Source: Streptococcus suis S735
GTDB taxonomy: Bacteria > Bacillota > Bacilli > Lactobacillales > Streptococcaceae
Length of the DNA stretch: 64,000 nucleotides
Assembly: GCF_000294495.1 (NCBI RefSeq)
Contig: NC_018526.1
Coordinates: 1,054,001-1,118,000, forward strand
Direction: 5' to 3'
Shown here: positions 25,536-36,136 of the stretch, piece after piece
Layout of the letters: each line of letters opens with the position of its first letter
Position numbering within the stretch: position 1 is the stretch's first letter
The notes under the pieces: generated by a model
Seen by the model: only the letters and a program-made list of their open reading frames with translations
The model's database searches: none
Told to the model about the DNA's origin: nothing
Translations under genes and position numbers: made by a program

Positions 25536-25976
25536 TTAATTTGAAAAATCCCATCTTATATGCGGTGCTACTTGCTCTACAAAATGGTAAATATCATTAA
25601 AATCTGCACCATCAAGCCTATTCAAGCTGACGACTGCAAGTAGTCCCCCCTTATTTCCTACAATTCGCAAACGTTTCGACTGATAGCCACGATAGACAGG
25701 AGAAACCATGTATCGAATCTCTGCAATCTCTTCTAACGAATGGCGTTGACGTTCACTCCAAAAGTGTTCTTGAAATTCTAGGTACTGTTTTGTCAATATA
25801 AAAACTGCCTTTTGCTTTCTCAATATATATAAATAAACTAGCAAAGCTTGTAAAAATATCAAATAGACAACACTTCCCATAGATGGCTCTTGCTTGGTCA
25901 AACCACCAAGACCCAGCAAGATTAAAACAAGGCTAATCACACTGGGAATGACAATCGAACGTTTATAGGAAATCAT
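25536..25976 (-). CDS. Two-TM protein with PH-like domain, unknown
   Basis: Starting at ATG 25976, just after the pepF stop, the protein has about 146 residues: two membrane helices near the N-terminus (SIVIPSVISLVLILLGLGGL and GSVVYLIFLQALLVYLYIL) and a soluble beta-rich domain with LTKQYLEFQEHFWSERQRHSLEEIAEIRY, typical of bacterial PH-like (DUF304-type) proteins. The longer frame to 26000 overlaps pepF by 23 bases and is less likely. Function unknown. Confidence 0.7.
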   Translation of the reverse strand: MISYKRSIVIPSVISLVLILLGLGGLTKQEPSMGSVVYLIFLQALLVYLYILRKQKAVFILTKQYLEFQEHFWSERQRHSLEEIAEIRYMVSPVYRGYQSKRLRIVGNKGGLLAVVSLNRLDGADFNDIYHFVEQVAPHIRWDFSN

Positions 25977-25977
25977 A

Positions 25978-27780
25978 TTAGAGGTGCACACCTTTCTCAA
26001 CGAGAGCTTCTAATTCTTCCAAACGGGCTTCAAATACCTTGAAGGCATCATTGAGGTAATCTTCCTTGGTCATGTCTACACCTGCTTTGGCAATGACATT
26101 GAGGGAATAATCTGAGCTACCAGCCTTCAAGTAGTTGAGATAGTTTTCTTTGTCTTCTGGACTACCATTGACAATCTTGTTTGCTAGAGCTGATGCTGCT
26201 GCGAAACCTGTCGCATACTGATAGACATAGAAATTGTAATAGAAGTGTGGAATACGAGCCCACTCAAACTGGATTTCTGGATTTTCTTCGGCAGAAAGTC
26301 CGTAATATTTCTCGTTTGTCTGACCGTACAATTCATTGAGGAAATCAGCCGTCAAGACCTGACCTTCCTGGTCTGCCTTATAGATAGCTTGTTCAAACTC
26401 GGCAAATTGGGTCTGGCGGAAGACTGTACCACGGAAACCATCTAGGTAATGATTTAGAATAGCAAAGCGTTCCTTGTCATCTTCTACTTCTGCCAAGAGT
26501 TTTTCAGTCAGAAGGTTTTCGTTGGTAGTTGAAGCAATTTCAGCCAAGAAAAGTGAATAATGGCCATAGACATAGGGTTGAGTCTTACGAGTCAACATGG
26601 AATGAAGAGAATGTCCTGTTTCATGGATAAGGGTGTACATGTTATCCAAGTTATCCTGCCAGTTGAGAAGCATGAAGGCGTTGGTGTCGTAGGCACCTCC
26701 TGAGTATGCTCCTGAGCGTTTTCCTTCATTAACATGGACATCAATCCAGCGGTTTTCGAAGGCTTCCTTCACAATAGCCGAATAATCCTCGCCGAAGATT
26801 TCCAAGGTTTCTTGACATTTTTTAAGAGCATCTTCATAAGAAATCTTGGTGCTGAAATCTGACAATGGTGTGTACATATCGTACATCTTCAAGTCATCAA
26901 TCCCCAGGAGCTTCTTACGCAAATTGATGTAACGATGCAAGAGCGGAAGGTGCTTGTTGACTGCCGCCACTAATGTATCGTAAACAGATTCTGGAATGAA
27001 ATTAGCTGCAAGTGATGCGTGACGGGCTGAATCGTACTTCCGCAAACGAGCTTTCAAGTTATTGACCTTGACATTAGACTGAAGGGTCTTAGCGTATGTA
27101 TGCTGGAACTGCTCATAAGTACCGTACATAGCTTCATAGGCTTCTTGGCGGACATCACGGTTTTTAGACTCCATAAAGTGGATGTAGTTTCCGTGTGAAA
27201 GTGGCACCAAGTGACCGTCTTCATCTGTGATTTCTGGGAAACGCAGGCTGGCATTGTCCAAGACTGAGAAGGTTTCAGCTGGTGATTCGAAAATTTCGCT
27301 GGTCGCCGCCAATACTTCTTCCACCTCTTGTGACAAGACATGGTCCTTAGCTGCTAAAAGTTTTTCAAATTGATGGCTGTACTGAACAAGAGCCGGCTCT
27401 TCTACTTTAAAGGCTTCCAATTTCTCTTCAGTAATGCCCATAAATTCAGGCTCATAGAAGGCAAAAGCCTGTGAAAAGACAGCATACAAGCCCATGGCCT
27501 TAGCTTGAAATTCCTGATATTTTCCTTCGCGAGTATCTTGGTCGTTCTTCATAGACGCATAGACATAGAGTTTTTCAATGCGACGCATAAGACTAAGTTG
27601 CGTTTCGCTAATTTCTAAGAGACTTTTAGCTGAGTCCAGTAAATGACCTGCAAATTCTTTTGTTTTTTCAGTTTCAGCTTGTAAATCTGCAAGTTCTGCT
27701 TCCCAGGCTTCATCGGTTGGGAAAATAGTGGTTAAATCCCACTGGTATTTTTCTTCAATTTCGTAACGTTGTTTAGACAT
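25978..27780 (-). CDS. pepF: Oligoendopeptidase F
   Basis: The 600-residue M3B peptidase is full length. The zinc-binding motif [13 protein letters not shown] (HExxH near residue 387) and a downstream Glu in the [13 protein letters not shown] region form the active site. It cleaves short peptides in the cytoplasm. It lies downstream of coiA behind a terminator, as in pneumococcus. Its stop abuts the next ORF, suggesting an operon continuing to prsA. Confidence 0.96.
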   Translation of the reverse strand: MSKQRYEIEEKYQWDLTTIFPTDEAWEAELADLQAETEKTKEFAGHLLDSAKSLLEISETQLSLMRRIEKLYVYASMKNDQDTREGKYQEFQAKAMGLYAVFSQAFAFYEPEFMGITEEKLEAFKVEEPALVQYSHQFEKLLAAKDHVLSQEVEEVLAATSEIFESPAETFSVLDNASLRFPEITDEDGHLVPLSHGNYIHFMESKNRDVRQEAYEAMYGTYEQFQHTYAKTLQSNVKVNNLKARLRKYDSARHASLAANFIPESVYDTLVAAVNKHLPLLHRYINLRKKLLGIDDLKMYDMYTPLSDFSTKISYEDALKKCQETLEIFGEDYSAIVKEAFENRWIDVHVNEGKRSGAYSGGAYDTNAFMLLNWQDNLDNMYTLIHETGHSLHSMLTRKTQPYVYGHYSLFLAEIASTTNENLLTEKLLAEVEDDKERFAILNHYLDGFRGTVFRQTQFAEFEQAIYKADQEGQVLTADFLNELYGQTNEKYYGLSAEENPEIQFEWARIPHFYYNFYVYQYATGFAAASALANKIVNGSPEDKENYLNYLKAGSSDYSLNVIAKAGVDMTKEDYLNDAFKVFEARLEELEALVEKGVHL

Positions 27781-27810
27781 AATTAATCCTCCGTATTCTT
27801 TATTCTAACA

Positions 27811-27843
27811 TAAAAAATCCCCTCTTTCCAACGGAAAGTGAGG
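27811..27843 (-). terminator. Terminator between coiA and pepF
   Basis: On the minus strand CCCTCACTTTCC pairs with GGAAAGAGGGG around a short loop, followed by ATTTTTT. It would end most coiA transcription before pepF. The remaining part of the 27784-28010 gap shows no other feature. Confidence 0.85.
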
Positions 27844-28010
27844 GCTTATAGGTTACTTATTTCAACTGGAAAACAGTTTTTGCCATTCGCTATCGCAAGT
27901 CGTCACTAGGCTAACAAAGTCTACAACCTTCACCGACAGTAGTATGACTAACATAAAATATTGAGCATATTTTCAAAAGTAATATATACACCTCCATCAG
28001 CTATCTCTAC

Positions 28011-28952
28011 TTACATTGGTTTTCTATAAATTATAGGTGGATATAGAACCTGTTTCTGCTTGTCTTCAATATTGCCGTAATACTGGTCAAAATCCTGATA
28101 AACTAGGGTTAAATCTTTTTGTATTTGGGCAAAGCCAATGGCAGAGCGGGGCAGACGGATGTGGGGGTACCATTCTTCTGCCGTCTTTGTCAGCAAATTC
28201 TCCCCTCGGCTATAAGACTCTGCCTGCAGGGCCAACCAATTGGGGGATTTGTAATAAAGCTGTTGAGCAATGTAGCGAGGCAAATCCCTATCTAACGGGC
28301 AAGTAAGATGCGATAAAGCTTGCTTGGCAAATGGCAGACGCAAGATGTCCAATAAATTTCCCTCGCCAAATGGAAAAACCTTTGTCAGACAGTGGACCTT
28401 ACCTCGTAAGTCTTCGTGAATAAGGTAACGAAGACGCAATTCCTTCTTCTCATCATCCAATTCCCAGAGGTGAAACCCCATATTCATACTAAAAGAGAGA
28501 AATTGCTTGTGCAAATTGGTCAGTCGTTCCTTGAGCCACAAATCCTTGCCAAGCAACCAAAGAACCTGATAACCAGCCTCACTATAGGCTTGCGTCCTCA
28601 GCTGCAAACGAGAAATGGGCAGACCGGAACATTGAACTTCCAAAGCTAGACTATTATTGACAAATAAATCAGCGACCTGTCCTATACTAGTCAAGCATTT
28701 TTCAAGTTCAACTTGTTCGGCATTGACTAACCACCTGTACAGACAAGACTTGAGGGACAGGTGCTGAGCGGACTCATTCTCGGAAAAATAGTGGCAGTCC
28801 CGCAGGGTTACATGGGCAAAGTGCGAACGCAGAACTTTTCCTGATTTGTATCGGACAAGTCCTCCACAACCTGGACAGGAAAAACTGCCTTGCGGCGCAG
28901 GATTTTCCAAGACATTAAAAACTTGCCCATCTTCATCAAGTGCTACTAACAT
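28011..28952 (-). CDS. coiA: Competence protein CoiA
   Basis: The 313-residue protein has an N-terminal CxxC pair (FSCPGCGGLVRYKSGKVLRSHFAH), then a nuclease-like core (DLFVNNSLALEVQCSGLPISRLQLRTQAYSEAGYQVLWLLG) of the PD-(D/E)XK type. CoiA is needed for recombination of incoming DNA during transformation. AAAGGAGG lies 4-5 bases before the ATG. A near match to the ComX cin-box lies just upstream, inside the tail of the metG terminator. A complete frame suggests a functional competence gene. Confidence 0.95.
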   Translation of the reverse strand: MLVALDEDGQVFNVLENPAPQGSFSCPGCGGLVRYKSGKVLRSHFAHVTLRDCHYFSENESAQHLSLKSCLYRWLVNAEQVELEKCLTSIGQVADLFVNNSLALEVQCSGLPISRLQLRTQAYSEAGYQVLWLLGKDLWLKERLTNLHKQFLSFSMNMGFHLWELDDEKKELRLRYLIHEDLRGKVHCLTKVFPFGEGNLLDILRLPFAKQALSHLTCPLDRDLPRYIAQQLYYKSPNWLALQAESYSRGENLLTKTAEEWYPHIRLPRSAIGFAQIQKDLTLVYQDFDQYYGNIEDKQKQVLYPPIIYRKPM

Positions 28953-28970
28953 ATTACCTCCTTTCTATAT

Positions 28971-28985
28971 TAGTTCGTAAAAAAA
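28971..28985 (-). promoter_or_regulatory. Candidate cin-box (ComX promoter) for coiA
   Basis: TTTTTTTACGAACTA on the minus strand, about 22 bases before the coiA start, resembles the late-competence box TACGAATA with its T-rich flank but differs in the last two positions. coiA is a ComX-regulon gene in streptococci. Confidence 0.45.
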
Positions 28986-29007
28986 CACCCAGTTTAACTG
29001 AGTGTTT
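28979..29007 (-). terminator. metG terminator
   Basis: AAACACTCAGTT and AACTGGGTGTTT pair almost perfectly on the minus strand, followed by TTTTTTT. It ends metG and its T-tract runs into the coiA promoter region. Confidence 0.88.
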
Positions 29008-29015
29008 GAAATTTT

Positions 29016-31019
29016 TTACCCAATCTGACTGCCGTTTGGCACAGATGGATCGACTGTTAAGAGTGTTAAATTGTCACCATGTTCGGCTGATAGGATCATG
29101 CCCTGACTGAGCAAGCCCATCATCTTACGTGGCTTAAGGTTGGCAACGATTTGAACTTTCTTGCCAACCAACTCTTGCTCATTTGGATAATACTTGGCGA
29201 TACCAGACAGGATTTGGCGGTCTTGTCCATCACCAGCGTCCAGACGGAACTTGAGCAACTTGTCAGAACCCTTTACTTTGGCTACTTCTTTGACTTCGGC
29301 CACACGGATTTCCACCTTGTCAAAGTCCTCGAACTTGATCGCAGCTTTTTCGTTTTTGAGTTCCACGTCAGCTGGGTTCCACTCTTTTTCTTCCTCTTGG
29401 GAAATAGCAGAGCTGCCACCCATTTGGGCTTGGATATAGGCGATTTCCTCTTCCATATCCAAACGTGGGAAGATAGGCGTTCCTTTTGCGACCACTGTCA
29501 AACCTGCTGGAAGACCTGCAAAGTCAAGATTTTCAAGGTCAAATGCTGTTCCCAAACCAAGCTGTTCCATAATGGCATTTGAAGTGGTCATCATGAATGG
29601 CTGAATGAGGTGAGCCACCACACGAAGACCTGCTGTTAAGTGAGCCATGACTGCTGCCAACTTGTCACGGTCCGCTTCGTCCTTAGCCAAGACCCAAGGT
29701 GCAGTTTCATCGATGTACTTGTTGGTACGGGAGATGATATTCCAAACAGCTTCCAAGGCGCGTGGGTAGTCAACAGCTTCCATATACTTGTGGTAGCTTG
29801 CCAAGTTGTCAGCTACAACTGCCGCCAAGTCCGCATCGAAGTCAGTCACATTGGCAACAAAAGTAGGTACCTGACCACCGAAATACTTGTTAATCATGGC
29901 AACGGTACGGTTGAGCAGGTTTCCAAGGTCGTTGGCTAGTTCGTAGTTGATACGACCAACATAATCTTCTGGTGTAAAGGTGCCATCAGAGCCGACTGGC
30001 AGACTACGCATGAGGTAATAACGGAGTGGATCCAAGCCGAAACGCTCAACCAACATTTCTGGATAGACCACATTGCCCTTAGACTTGGACATCTTGCCAT
30101 CTTTCATGACAAACCAGCCATGAGCAACCAAGCGGTCTGGCAACTTCATATCCAACATCATGAGCATGATTGGCCAGTAAATGGAGTGGAAACGAAGAAT
30201 GTCCTTGCCAACCATGTGGTAAACTGTTCCATTCCAGAACTTGTCGTAATTAACTGTTTCTTCCTGACCATAACCCAAGGCAGTTGCGTAGTTGAGTAGG
30301 GCATCAATCCAGACATAGACAACGTGCTTTGGATTGGACGGTACGGGCACGCCCCATGTAAATGAAGTACGTGACACTGCCAAATCTTCCAAGCCTGGCT
30401 CGATGAAGTTTTTCATAATTTCATTGAGGCGGCCGTCTGGCTGGATAAAGTCTGGATGAGCATTGAAAAACTCGACCAACTTATCCTGATACTTGCTGAG
30501 GCGAAGGAAGTAGGATTCTTCTGAAACCCAGGCTACTTCGTGGCCGCTCGGAGCGATACCACCTGTTACTTTGCCGTTTTCATCTCGGAAGACCTCTTCT
30601 AATTGGCTCTCGGTGAAAAATTCCTCGTCCGATACGGAGTACCAACCAGAATACTCTCCCAAGTAAATGTCGTCCTGCGCTAGCAATTTTTCAAAAACAG
30701 CCGCCACCACTTCCTCGTGGTAATCATCGGTCGTGCGGATAAATTTGTCGTAAGAGATGTCCAGCAAGTTCCAGAGCTCCTTGACACCAACCGCCATACC
30801 GTCAACGTAGGCTTGCGGAGTCAAACCAGCTTCTTTTGCCTTCTCTTCAATCTTCTGGCCGTGCTCATCAAGCCCTGTCAGATAAAAAACCTCGTGGCCC
30901 ATCAGGCGTTTGTAACGAGCCAATACATCGCAGGCAATGGTCGTGTAGGCTGAACCGATGTGAAGTTTTCCAGACGGATAATAAATCGGTGTGGTAATGT
31001 AAAACGGTGTTTTTGTCAT
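29016..31019 (-). CDS. metG: Methionyl-tRNA synthetase
   Basis: The 667-residue protein has the class I signature [16 protein letters not shown] near the N-terminus and KMSKSKGN at about residue 300. It ends in the tRNA-binding EMAP-like domain ([51 protein letters not shown]). It charges initiator and elongator tRNA-Met. A promoter with TTGTGA (31097-31102) and TAAAAT (31074-31079) lies upstream at 17-base spacing. It is intact. Confidence 0.97.
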   Translation of the reverse strand: MTKTPFYITTPIYYPSGKLHIGSAYTTIACDVLARYKRLMGHEVFYLTGLDEHGQKIEEKAKEAGLTPQAYVDGMAVGVKELWNLLDISYDKFIRTTDDYHEEVVAAVFEKLLAQDDIYLGEYSGWYSVSDEEFFTESQLEEVFRDENGKVTGGIAPSGHEVAWVSEESYFLRLSKYQDKLVEFFNAHPDFIQPDGRLNEIMKNFIEPGLEDLAVSRTSFTWGVPVPSNPKHVVYVWIDALLNYATALGYGQEETVNYDKFWNGTVYHMVGKDILRFHSIYWPIMLMMLDMKLPDRLVAHGWFVMKDGKMSKSKGNVVYPEMLVERFGLDPLRYYLMRSLPVGSDGTFTPEDYVGRINYELANDLGNLLNRTVAMINKYFGGQVPTFVANVTDFDADLAAVVADNLASYHKYMEAVDYPRALEAVWNIISRTNKYIDETAPWVLAKDEADRDKLAAVMAHLTAGLRVVAHLIQPFMMTTSNAIMEQLGLGTAFDLENLDFAGLPAGLTVVAKGTPIFPRLDMEEEIAYIQAQMGGSSAISQEEEKEWNPADVELKNEKAAIKFEDFDKVEIRVAEVKEVAKVKGSDKLLKFRLDAGDGQDRQILSGIAKYYPNEQELVGKKVQIVANLKPRKMMGLLSQGMILSAEHGDNLTLLTVDPSVPNGSQIG

Positions 31020-31073
31020 GTTTTTTTCCTTTCAAATTCAGAGCAAATGAAACCCTGTTATTGACAACATCCT

Positions 31074-31102
31074 ATTTTATCATATTTTCAGCTAAATCAC
31101 AA
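31074..31102 (-). promoter_or_regulatory. metG promoter
   Basis: Minus-strand TTGTGA and TAAAAT with a 17-base spacer; TG one base before the -10 box makes it extended. The 5' leader is about 50 bases. Confidence 0.7.
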
Positions 31103-31174
31103 AATGGTTCTAACTACAAGTCTTCCTCTATCTATGCTATACTATGATACAACTCAAACAGAAAGAGGTCATCT

Positions 31175-31768
31175 ATGTTTACAAAGAAAAATATTCTTAC
31201 TCATCTCTTTTTCCTCATCATAGCAGTCGGACTAAAACGGTACGGTGTCACAGCACCTGACTTGACATGGAATATGTTCTTGGCATTGGTAGCACTTGAT
31301 TTTGCAATCCTTACCAATCATACAAAGTCCCATATCCTCAAAGTGATAGCAGGTCTCCTCTGGCTCTTTTTCTACCCCAATACTTTTTACATGGTGACAG
31401 ACATCGTCCATATGCACTTTGCCAACACAGTACTATGGCAACGAGAAAGCATGATTCTATTTATGCTTTATGTTCCAAGTATTTTCTTTGGGGTCATGGC
31501 TGGCGTTGAAAGTGTACGACTTATTTTCTCTGCTTTTTCTATCAAATCCTACTGGCTAAAACTGTTTATGATTAGTGGTCTTTCCCTACTATCCAGCTTT
31601 GCCATTCATATCGGACGATATGCAAGACTGAATTCATGGGACATCTTTACCAGGCCAACTGTCGTTATTGATGAAATGCTTGCAGTTATTTCGTGGGATT
31701 CTCTCCCCTTTATCCTCGGCTTCACCTTTATCCAAATTATGGTTCTTGTCTTTTCAATAAATGAATAA
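31175..31768 (+). CDS. DUF1361-family membrane protein
   Basis: The 197-residue polytopic protein has about six membrane helices and the family's FYPNTFYMVTDIVHMH motif near residue 70. SFAIHIGRYARLNSWD near residue 145 is also characteristic of DUF1361. Function is unknown. It faces away from metG and has its own extended -10 promoter (TGCTATACT near 31131-31139). A terminator follows, so it is monocistronic. Confidence 0.85.
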   Translation: MFTKKNILTHLFFLIIAVGLKRYGVTAPDLTWNMFLALVALDFAILTNHTKSHILKVIAGLLWLFFYPNTFYMVTDIVHMHFANTVLWQRESMILFMLYVPSIFFGVMAGVESVRLIFSAFSIKSYWLKLFMISGLSLLSSFAIHIGRYARLNSWDIFTRPTVVIDEMLAVISWDSLPFILGFTFIQIMVLVFSINE

Positions 31769-31799
31769 GATTTTTATCTCATAGCCATTATCTTCAAGC

Positions 31800-31845
31800 A
31801 TCTTCCCACACTCAAGGACTATCGTTCCTTTTGGGAAGATTTTTC
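31800..31845 (+). terminator. Terminator after the DUF1361 gene
   Basis: ATCTTCCC (31800-31807) and GGGAAGAT (31833-31840) form a stem enclosing AAGG/CCTT, followed by TTTT. It is about 30 bases after the stop. Confidence 0.75.
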
Positions 31846-31985
31846 AAGGACATAAACAAAATTTTTTGATAAATTTATATCTTCTCCGTTTCTCTCCATT
31901 ACATTTTTATCCAAACTGTATGAGGCAAAAATCGTTAACCTATTGTAAGTAAAATTTCTTAAATTTCCTTATATATAAAATATTC

Positions 31986-32004
31986 AGAATTTACTGTAAA
32001 TTCT
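31986..32004. promoter_or_regulatory. Palindrome upstream of the aroG promoter
   Basis: AGAATTTA and TAAATTCT flank CTG as a perfect 8-bp inverted repeat about 45 bases before the -10 box of the aro operon. Size and position suit an activator or repressor site, but no regulator is known to me for it. The rest of 31846-32040 is AT-rich without genes. Confidence 0.4.
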
Positions 32005-32045
32005 ACATAAAATCATGGATATTGATTTTAAATTCTTAAAAATAA

Positions 32046-32054
32046 TGGTATAAT
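32046..32054 (+). promoter_or_regulatory. Extended -10 promoter of the aroG-aroG-aroE-aroB operon
   Basis: TGGTATAAT. The TATAAT box at 32049-32054 predicts a start near 32061, eight bases before the ATG at 32069 but 26 before the TTG at 32087. No convincing -35 box is seen. Confidence 0.7.
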
Positions 32055-32086
32055 TGAGGAACCTATAAATGAAAGAGGGAGATCTA

Positions 32087-33106
32087 TTGTTTACACCAAT
32101 CAGCGAAAAAATTGACATCAATCAAGTACGAGAACATTCAAAACTTTCTCCAGAAACACTTGCTAAAAAACAAGCTCGTGACCGTGAACTTGAAGCCATC
32201 TTAAAAGGTGAAGATAATCGTCTTCTCCTAGTAATTGGACCATGTTCTTCTGACAATGAAGAGGCTGTCTTAGATTATGCTCACCGCTTGGCCAAACTCC
32301 AAGAAGAGGTCAAAGATAAAATTTTCATGGTCATGCGCGTCTATACTGCCAAGCCACGTACCAATGGTGATGGTTATAAAGGACTCATGCACCAACCAGA
32401 TACAGATGCTGCACCAAGCCTCATCAACGGAATCAAAGCAGTTCGTAACCTCCACTATCGTGTCATTACGGAAACAGGTTTAACTACTGCTGACGAGATG
32501 CTCTACCCTGAAAACCTGCCTTTGGTTGATGACTTGGTTTCCTACATCGCTATCGGAGCTCGTTCGGTTGAAAATCAGCAGCACCGCTTTGTAGCGTCAG
32601 GCATCGATGTTCCAACAGGCTTGAAAAATCCAACGTCTGGTAACCTCAAAGTCATGTTCAACGGTCTTTTTGCTGCTCAGAAGAAACAATCCTTCCTCTT
32701 CAACAATACTGAAGTTGAAACATCTGGCAATCCACTTGCTCACGTTATTCTTCGTGGCGCAGTCAATGAAAATGGTAAATACCTACCAAACTATTACTAC
32801 GACAATCTCTTGGAAACCATTGAGCTCTATGACCAATTTGGTTTGAAAAATCCATTCATCATCATCGATACCAACCATGACAATTCTGGGAAAAATTATT
32901 TGGAACAAATCCGTATCGTCCGTCAAACCTTAATCAACCGTGACTGGAACGAATCCATTCGTAACTACGTTCGCGGATTCATGATTGAATCCTACATTGA
33001 AGACGGTCGCCAAGACAATCCAGATGTCTATGGAAAATCCATCACAGACCCTTGCTTAGGCTGGGAAAAAACACAAGAACTCATCCGAGAAATTTACAAC
33101 AGATAG
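32087..33106 (+). CDS. aroG: 3-deoxy-7-phosphoheptulonate (DAHP) synthase, first copy
   Basis: DAHP synthase joins phosphoenolpyruvate and erythrose-4-phosphate, the entry step to aromatic amino acids. The type I AroF/G/H pattern is clear: LLLVIGPCSSDNEEAVLDYA, KPRTNGDGYKGLMHQP, AIGARSVENQQHRFVASG and IDTNHDNSGKN. I prefer the TTG start at 32087, placed 4 bases after AAAGAGGGAGA. An ATG at 32069 would put that ribosome site inside the gene and leave almost no leader. Another copy follows 9 bases after the stop. Confidence 0.95.
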   Translation: MFTPISEKIDINQVREHSKLSPETLAKKQARDRELEAILKGEDNRLLLVIGPCSSDNEEAVLDYAHRLAKLQEEVKDKIFMVMRVYTAKPRTNGDGYKGLMHQPDTDAAPSLINGIKAVRNLHYRVITETGLTTADEMLYPENLPLVDDLVSYIAIGARSVENQQHRFVASGIDVPTGLKNPTSGNLKVMFNGLFAAQKKQSFLFNNTEVETSGNPLAHVILRGAVNENGKYLPNYYYDNLLETIELYDQFGLKNPFIIIDTNHDNSGKNYLEQIRIVRQTLINRDWNESIRNYVRGFMIESYIEDGRQDNPDVYGKSITDPCLGWEKTQELIREIYNR

Positions 33107-33115
33107 GAAGATACT

Positions 33116-34141
33116 ATGGGAATTCACAAACGTAGCACCAGTTTAGACATCGATAAAGTAAAGGAACTTTCCAAGTTAGAAGGAGAATTTCTAGCTGCAA
33201 AAAATCAGCGCGATGAAGAACTGAAAAGAATTATCCGAGGCGAAGATGACCGTCTGCTCTTGGTTATCGGTCCTTGCTCATCAGATAATGAAGAGGCCGT
33301 CCTAGAATATGCACGTCGTCTCTCTAAGCTTCAAGAGGAAGTCAAAGATAAAATCTTCATGGTCATGCGGGTTTACACAGCTAAGCCACGTACCAATGGG
33401 GAAGGCTATAAAGGACTGGTTCATCAGCCAGATACTTCTAAATTACCAGACCTCATTAACGGAATTGCAGCCGTTCGTAATTTGCATTACCGTGTCATTA
33501 CTGAGACTGGACTCACAACTGCTGATGAAATGCTCTACTCTGCCAACTACCCTCTTGTGGAAGACTTGGTGTCCTACCATGCTATCGGAGCACGTTCGGT
33601 TGAAGACCAAGAACATAGATTTGTTGCATCAGGTGTCGACATGCCAACTGGTATGAAAAACCCAACTTCCGGTAATTTGACCGTTATGTTCAATGGTATC
33701 TACGCCGCACAAAACAAACAGAACTTTATTTACCGTGATGCAGAAGTTGATACAGATGGCAACCCTCTAGCTCATGCTATCCTTCGTGGTGCCAATACTG
33801 AAAAGGGCGGTTATGAGCCAAACTACTACTATGATATTCTCTTGAAAACCATCAAACAGTATGAACAATTTGGTCTTAAAAATCCATTTATCGTAATTGA
33901 TACCAACCATGATAATTCTGGAAAAAATTACCTGGAGCAAATCCGTATCGTCCGTCAAACCCTCATCAACCGTGATTGGAATGAAGCTATTCGCAAGTAC
34001 GTTCGTGGTTTCATGATTGAATCCTACTTGGAAGACGGCCGTCAAGATAGCCCTGAGGTATTCGGCAAATCCATTACCGATCCTTGCTTAGGCTGGGAAA
34101 AAACGGAAGCTCTGATTCGTGAAATTCATCAAACCGTCTAA
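33116..34141 (+). CDS. aroG: 3-deoxy-7-phosphoheptulonate (DAHP) synthase, second copy
   Basis: This 341-residue enzyme has the same motifs as its upstream neighbour (VIGPCSSDNEEAVLEYA, KPRTNGEGYKGLVHQP, AIGARSVEDQEHRFVASG). The N-terminal 40 residues, where feedback inhibitors often act, differ most between the copies. The two isozymes probably have different allosteric control. It starts at ATG 33116 with AGGAAG upstream. The tandem arrangement is known in other streptococci. The nucleotide differences show it is not an assembly duplicate. Confidence 0.95.
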   Translation: MGIHKRSTSLDIDKVKELSKLEGEFLAAKNQRDEELKRIIRGEDDRLLLVIGPCSSDNEEAVLEYARRLSKLQEEVKDKIFMVMRVYTAKPRTNGEGYKGLVHQPDTSKLPDLINGIAAVRNLHYRVITETGLTTADEMLYSANYPLVEDLVSYHAIGARSVEDQEHRFVASGVDMPTGMKNPTSGNLTVMFNGIYAAQNKQNFIYRDAEVDTDGNPLAHAILRGANTEKGGYEPNYYYDILLKTIKQYEQFGLKNPFIVIDTNHDNSGKNYLEQIRIVRQTLINRDWNEAIRKYVRGFMIESYLEDGRQDSPEVFGKSITDPCLGWEKTEALIREIHQTV

Positions 34142-34186
34142 TTCTTTCCTTAATTTTTTATACGATAAATAATTTGGAGGTAAGCT

Positions 34187-35056
34187 ATGAACATTGATGG
34201 TTACACTCGTCTTGCTGCCGTTGTTGCAAAGCCAATCAAACACTCCATTTCCCCCTTCATTCATAATCTGGCTTTTAAGGAAACAGGTGTAAATGGTGTC
34301 TATGTCGCTTGGGAAATTCCCGAGGAAGATTTGGCTGTAACGCTTGAAAATATCAAACGATATGATATGTTTGGTATCAACCTGTCCATGCCCTATAAGC
34401 AGGCTGTCATCCCTTATCTCGATAGCCTGACTGACTCTGCTCGCTTGATTGGCGCTGTCAATACCGTCATTCATCAGGATGGCTTACTAATCGGTCATAA
34501 TACCGATGGCATTGGATTCTTCAAAAGTTTAGAAAAACTAAGAGGATTCCAAGTACGCAACAAGCGACTAACCATCCTAGGTGGTGGTGGTGCTTCTACT
34601 GCTATCATAGCTCAGGCTACATTGGATGGTGCAAAGGAAATTACCATTTTCTGCCGTCAACAAAGCTTGGAAAGAACACAGGCGAGTCTTACACCTATTG
34701 CTCGAGCAACTGGAGTTCCCATGCAGATCCTAGCGCTTGATGATAGCCAATTACTACAGGAACATATCACCAACTCCGACTTACTAGTCAACGGAACCAG
34801 TGTAGGCATGGATGGGTATTCTCAACCTGTTCCTTCTACCATTCGCTTTCCCGAAAATCTTTTGGTTGCGGATGTGATTTATCAACCATTCGAAACACCT
34901 TTATTAAAACTAGCCCAATCACAAGGCAATCCAACTATCAACGGTTTGGGCATGCTCCTTTTCCAAGCAGCTGAAGCCTTCCAATCCTGGACTGGACAGG
35001 AAATGCCGACTGACTTGATTTGGGACCAATTAGTCCAGAAATATGACATCAAATAG
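34187..35056 (+). CDS. aroE: Shikimate dehydrogenase
   Basis: The 289-residue enzyme reduces 3-dehydroshikimate with NADPH. Motifs: [13 protein letters not shown] (substrate binding), [11 protein letters not shown], in which Lys is catalytic, [16 protein letters not shown] and the nucleotide-binding [11 protein letters not shown]. In most AroE the INLSMPYK motif reads NVT(I/V)P(H/Y)K, so the Ser is a mild variant. GGAGG lies 8 bases before the start. It is followed by aroB after 12 bases. Confidence 0.94.
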   Translation: MNIDGYTRLAAVVAKPIKHSISPFIHNLAFKETGVNGVYVAWEIPEEDLAVTLENIKRYDMFGINLSMPYKQAVIPYLDSLTDSARLIGAVNTVIHQDGLLIGHNTDGIGFFKSLEKLRGFQVRNKRLTILGGGGASTAIIAQATLDGAKEITIFCRQQSLERTQASLTPIARATGVPMQILALDDSQLLQEHITNSDLLVNGTSVGMDGYSQPVPSTIRFPENLLVADVIYQPFETPLLKLAQSQGNPTINGLGMLLFQAAEAFQSWTGQEMPTDLIWDQLVQKYDIK

Positions 35057-35068
35057 AGAGGAAATCTG

Positions 35069-36136
35069 ATGAAACTGACCGTCAATCTTCCCAACACTCC
35101 CTACGACATCCTTATCCAAAGAGGAAGTTTAGCACAGACAGGTGCATGGGTCAAAGAACTTTGGAAACCTCAGAAAATCGCCATTATTACAGATGACCAC
35201 GTTGGCTCACTCTACCGCGAAACAGTTCAGTCAAGCTTAGAACAAGCTGGTTTTGAAACCATTGTTTTTGAATTTCCAGAAGGTGAAGCCTCAAAAAATC
35301 TTGATACTGTCAACCAGGCCTACGAATTTCTCGTAAAAAATGGTATGACACGAAGTGATGGAATCATTGCTCTCGGCGGGGGAGTCGTTGGCGATTTGGC
35401 AGGTTTTGTCGCTTCTACCTATATGCGTGGTATCCATTTCCTACAAATTCCAACCAGCCTAACTGCCCAAGTCGATTCTTCTATCGGGGGAAAAACTGGC
35501 GTGAACACCCCATTTGCCAAAAATATGGTGGGGACCTTCTGCCAGCCAGACGGCGTTCTCATTGACCCTGATACCCTAAAAACACTCGGCAAACGAGAAT
35601 TGATTGAAGGAATGGGCGAGGTTGTCAAATATGGCTTAATAGATGATGTGGAGCTCTGGGAAACCCTAGACCAATTAGACGGCTCTGTCGAGAGCATTCT
35701 GGAGCATGCTGACTATATTATCTACCACTCCTGTGAAGTCAAACGCAAGGTTGTTGTCGAAGATGAATTAGACAACGGTGTCAGACTCTATCTCAACTTC
35801 GGTCACACGATTGGACATGCTATTGAAGCGACCGCTGGCTACGGCCAGGTCATGCACGGTGAAGCTGTTGCCATCGGTATGGTACAAATCTCACGCGCAG
35901 CTGAGAAAAAAGGACTGATGCCAGCTGGTATGACAGCAAAGATTATCGCCATGTGTGAAAAATTCGGCTTGCCGACTACACACCAGCCTTGGAATGTAGA
36001 TGAATTATACGCCTCCCTAACTCACGATAAAAAAACACGTGGCAAGACCATCAAACTTGTCATCGTTCCTCAATTGGGACAGGCTGCCATCCATCAAATT
36101 CCAATGGAAGAAATGCTAGAATTTCTACAAGTATAG
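35069..36136 (+). CDS. aroB: 3-dehydroquinate synthase
   Basis: The 355-residue enzyme converts DAHP to 3-dehydroquinate with NAD and a divalent metal. The sequence shows [44 protein letters not shown] and the metal-binding [10 protein letters not shown] and HGEAVAIGM motifs. It is last in the operon. Its stop codon TAG (36134-36136) lies inside TATAG, the left terminus of the repeat that follows, so the insertion of that repeat supplies the stop. Confidence 0.96.
   Translation: MKLTVNLPNTPYDILIQRGSLAQTGAWVKELWKPQKIAIITDDHVGSLYRETVQSSLEQAGFETIVFEFPEGEASKNLDTVNQAYEFLVKNGMTRSDGIIALGGGVVGDLAGFVASTYMRGIHFLQIPTSLTAQVDSSIGGKTGVNTPFAKNMVGTFCQPDGVLIDPDTLKTLGKRELIEGMGEVVKYGLIDDVELWETLDQLDGSVESILEHADYIIYHSCEVKRKVVVEDELDNGVRLYLNFGHTIGHAIEATAGYGQVMHGEAVAIGMVQISRAAEKKGLMPAGMTAKIIAMCEKFGLPTTHQPWNVDELYASLTHDKKTRGKTIKLVIVPQLGQAAIHQIPMEEMLEFLQV

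Noticed and set aside
32069..34141. Tandem aroG genes as an assembly duplication
   Set aside because: The copies differ throughout at nucleotide and residue level and have distinct N-termini.
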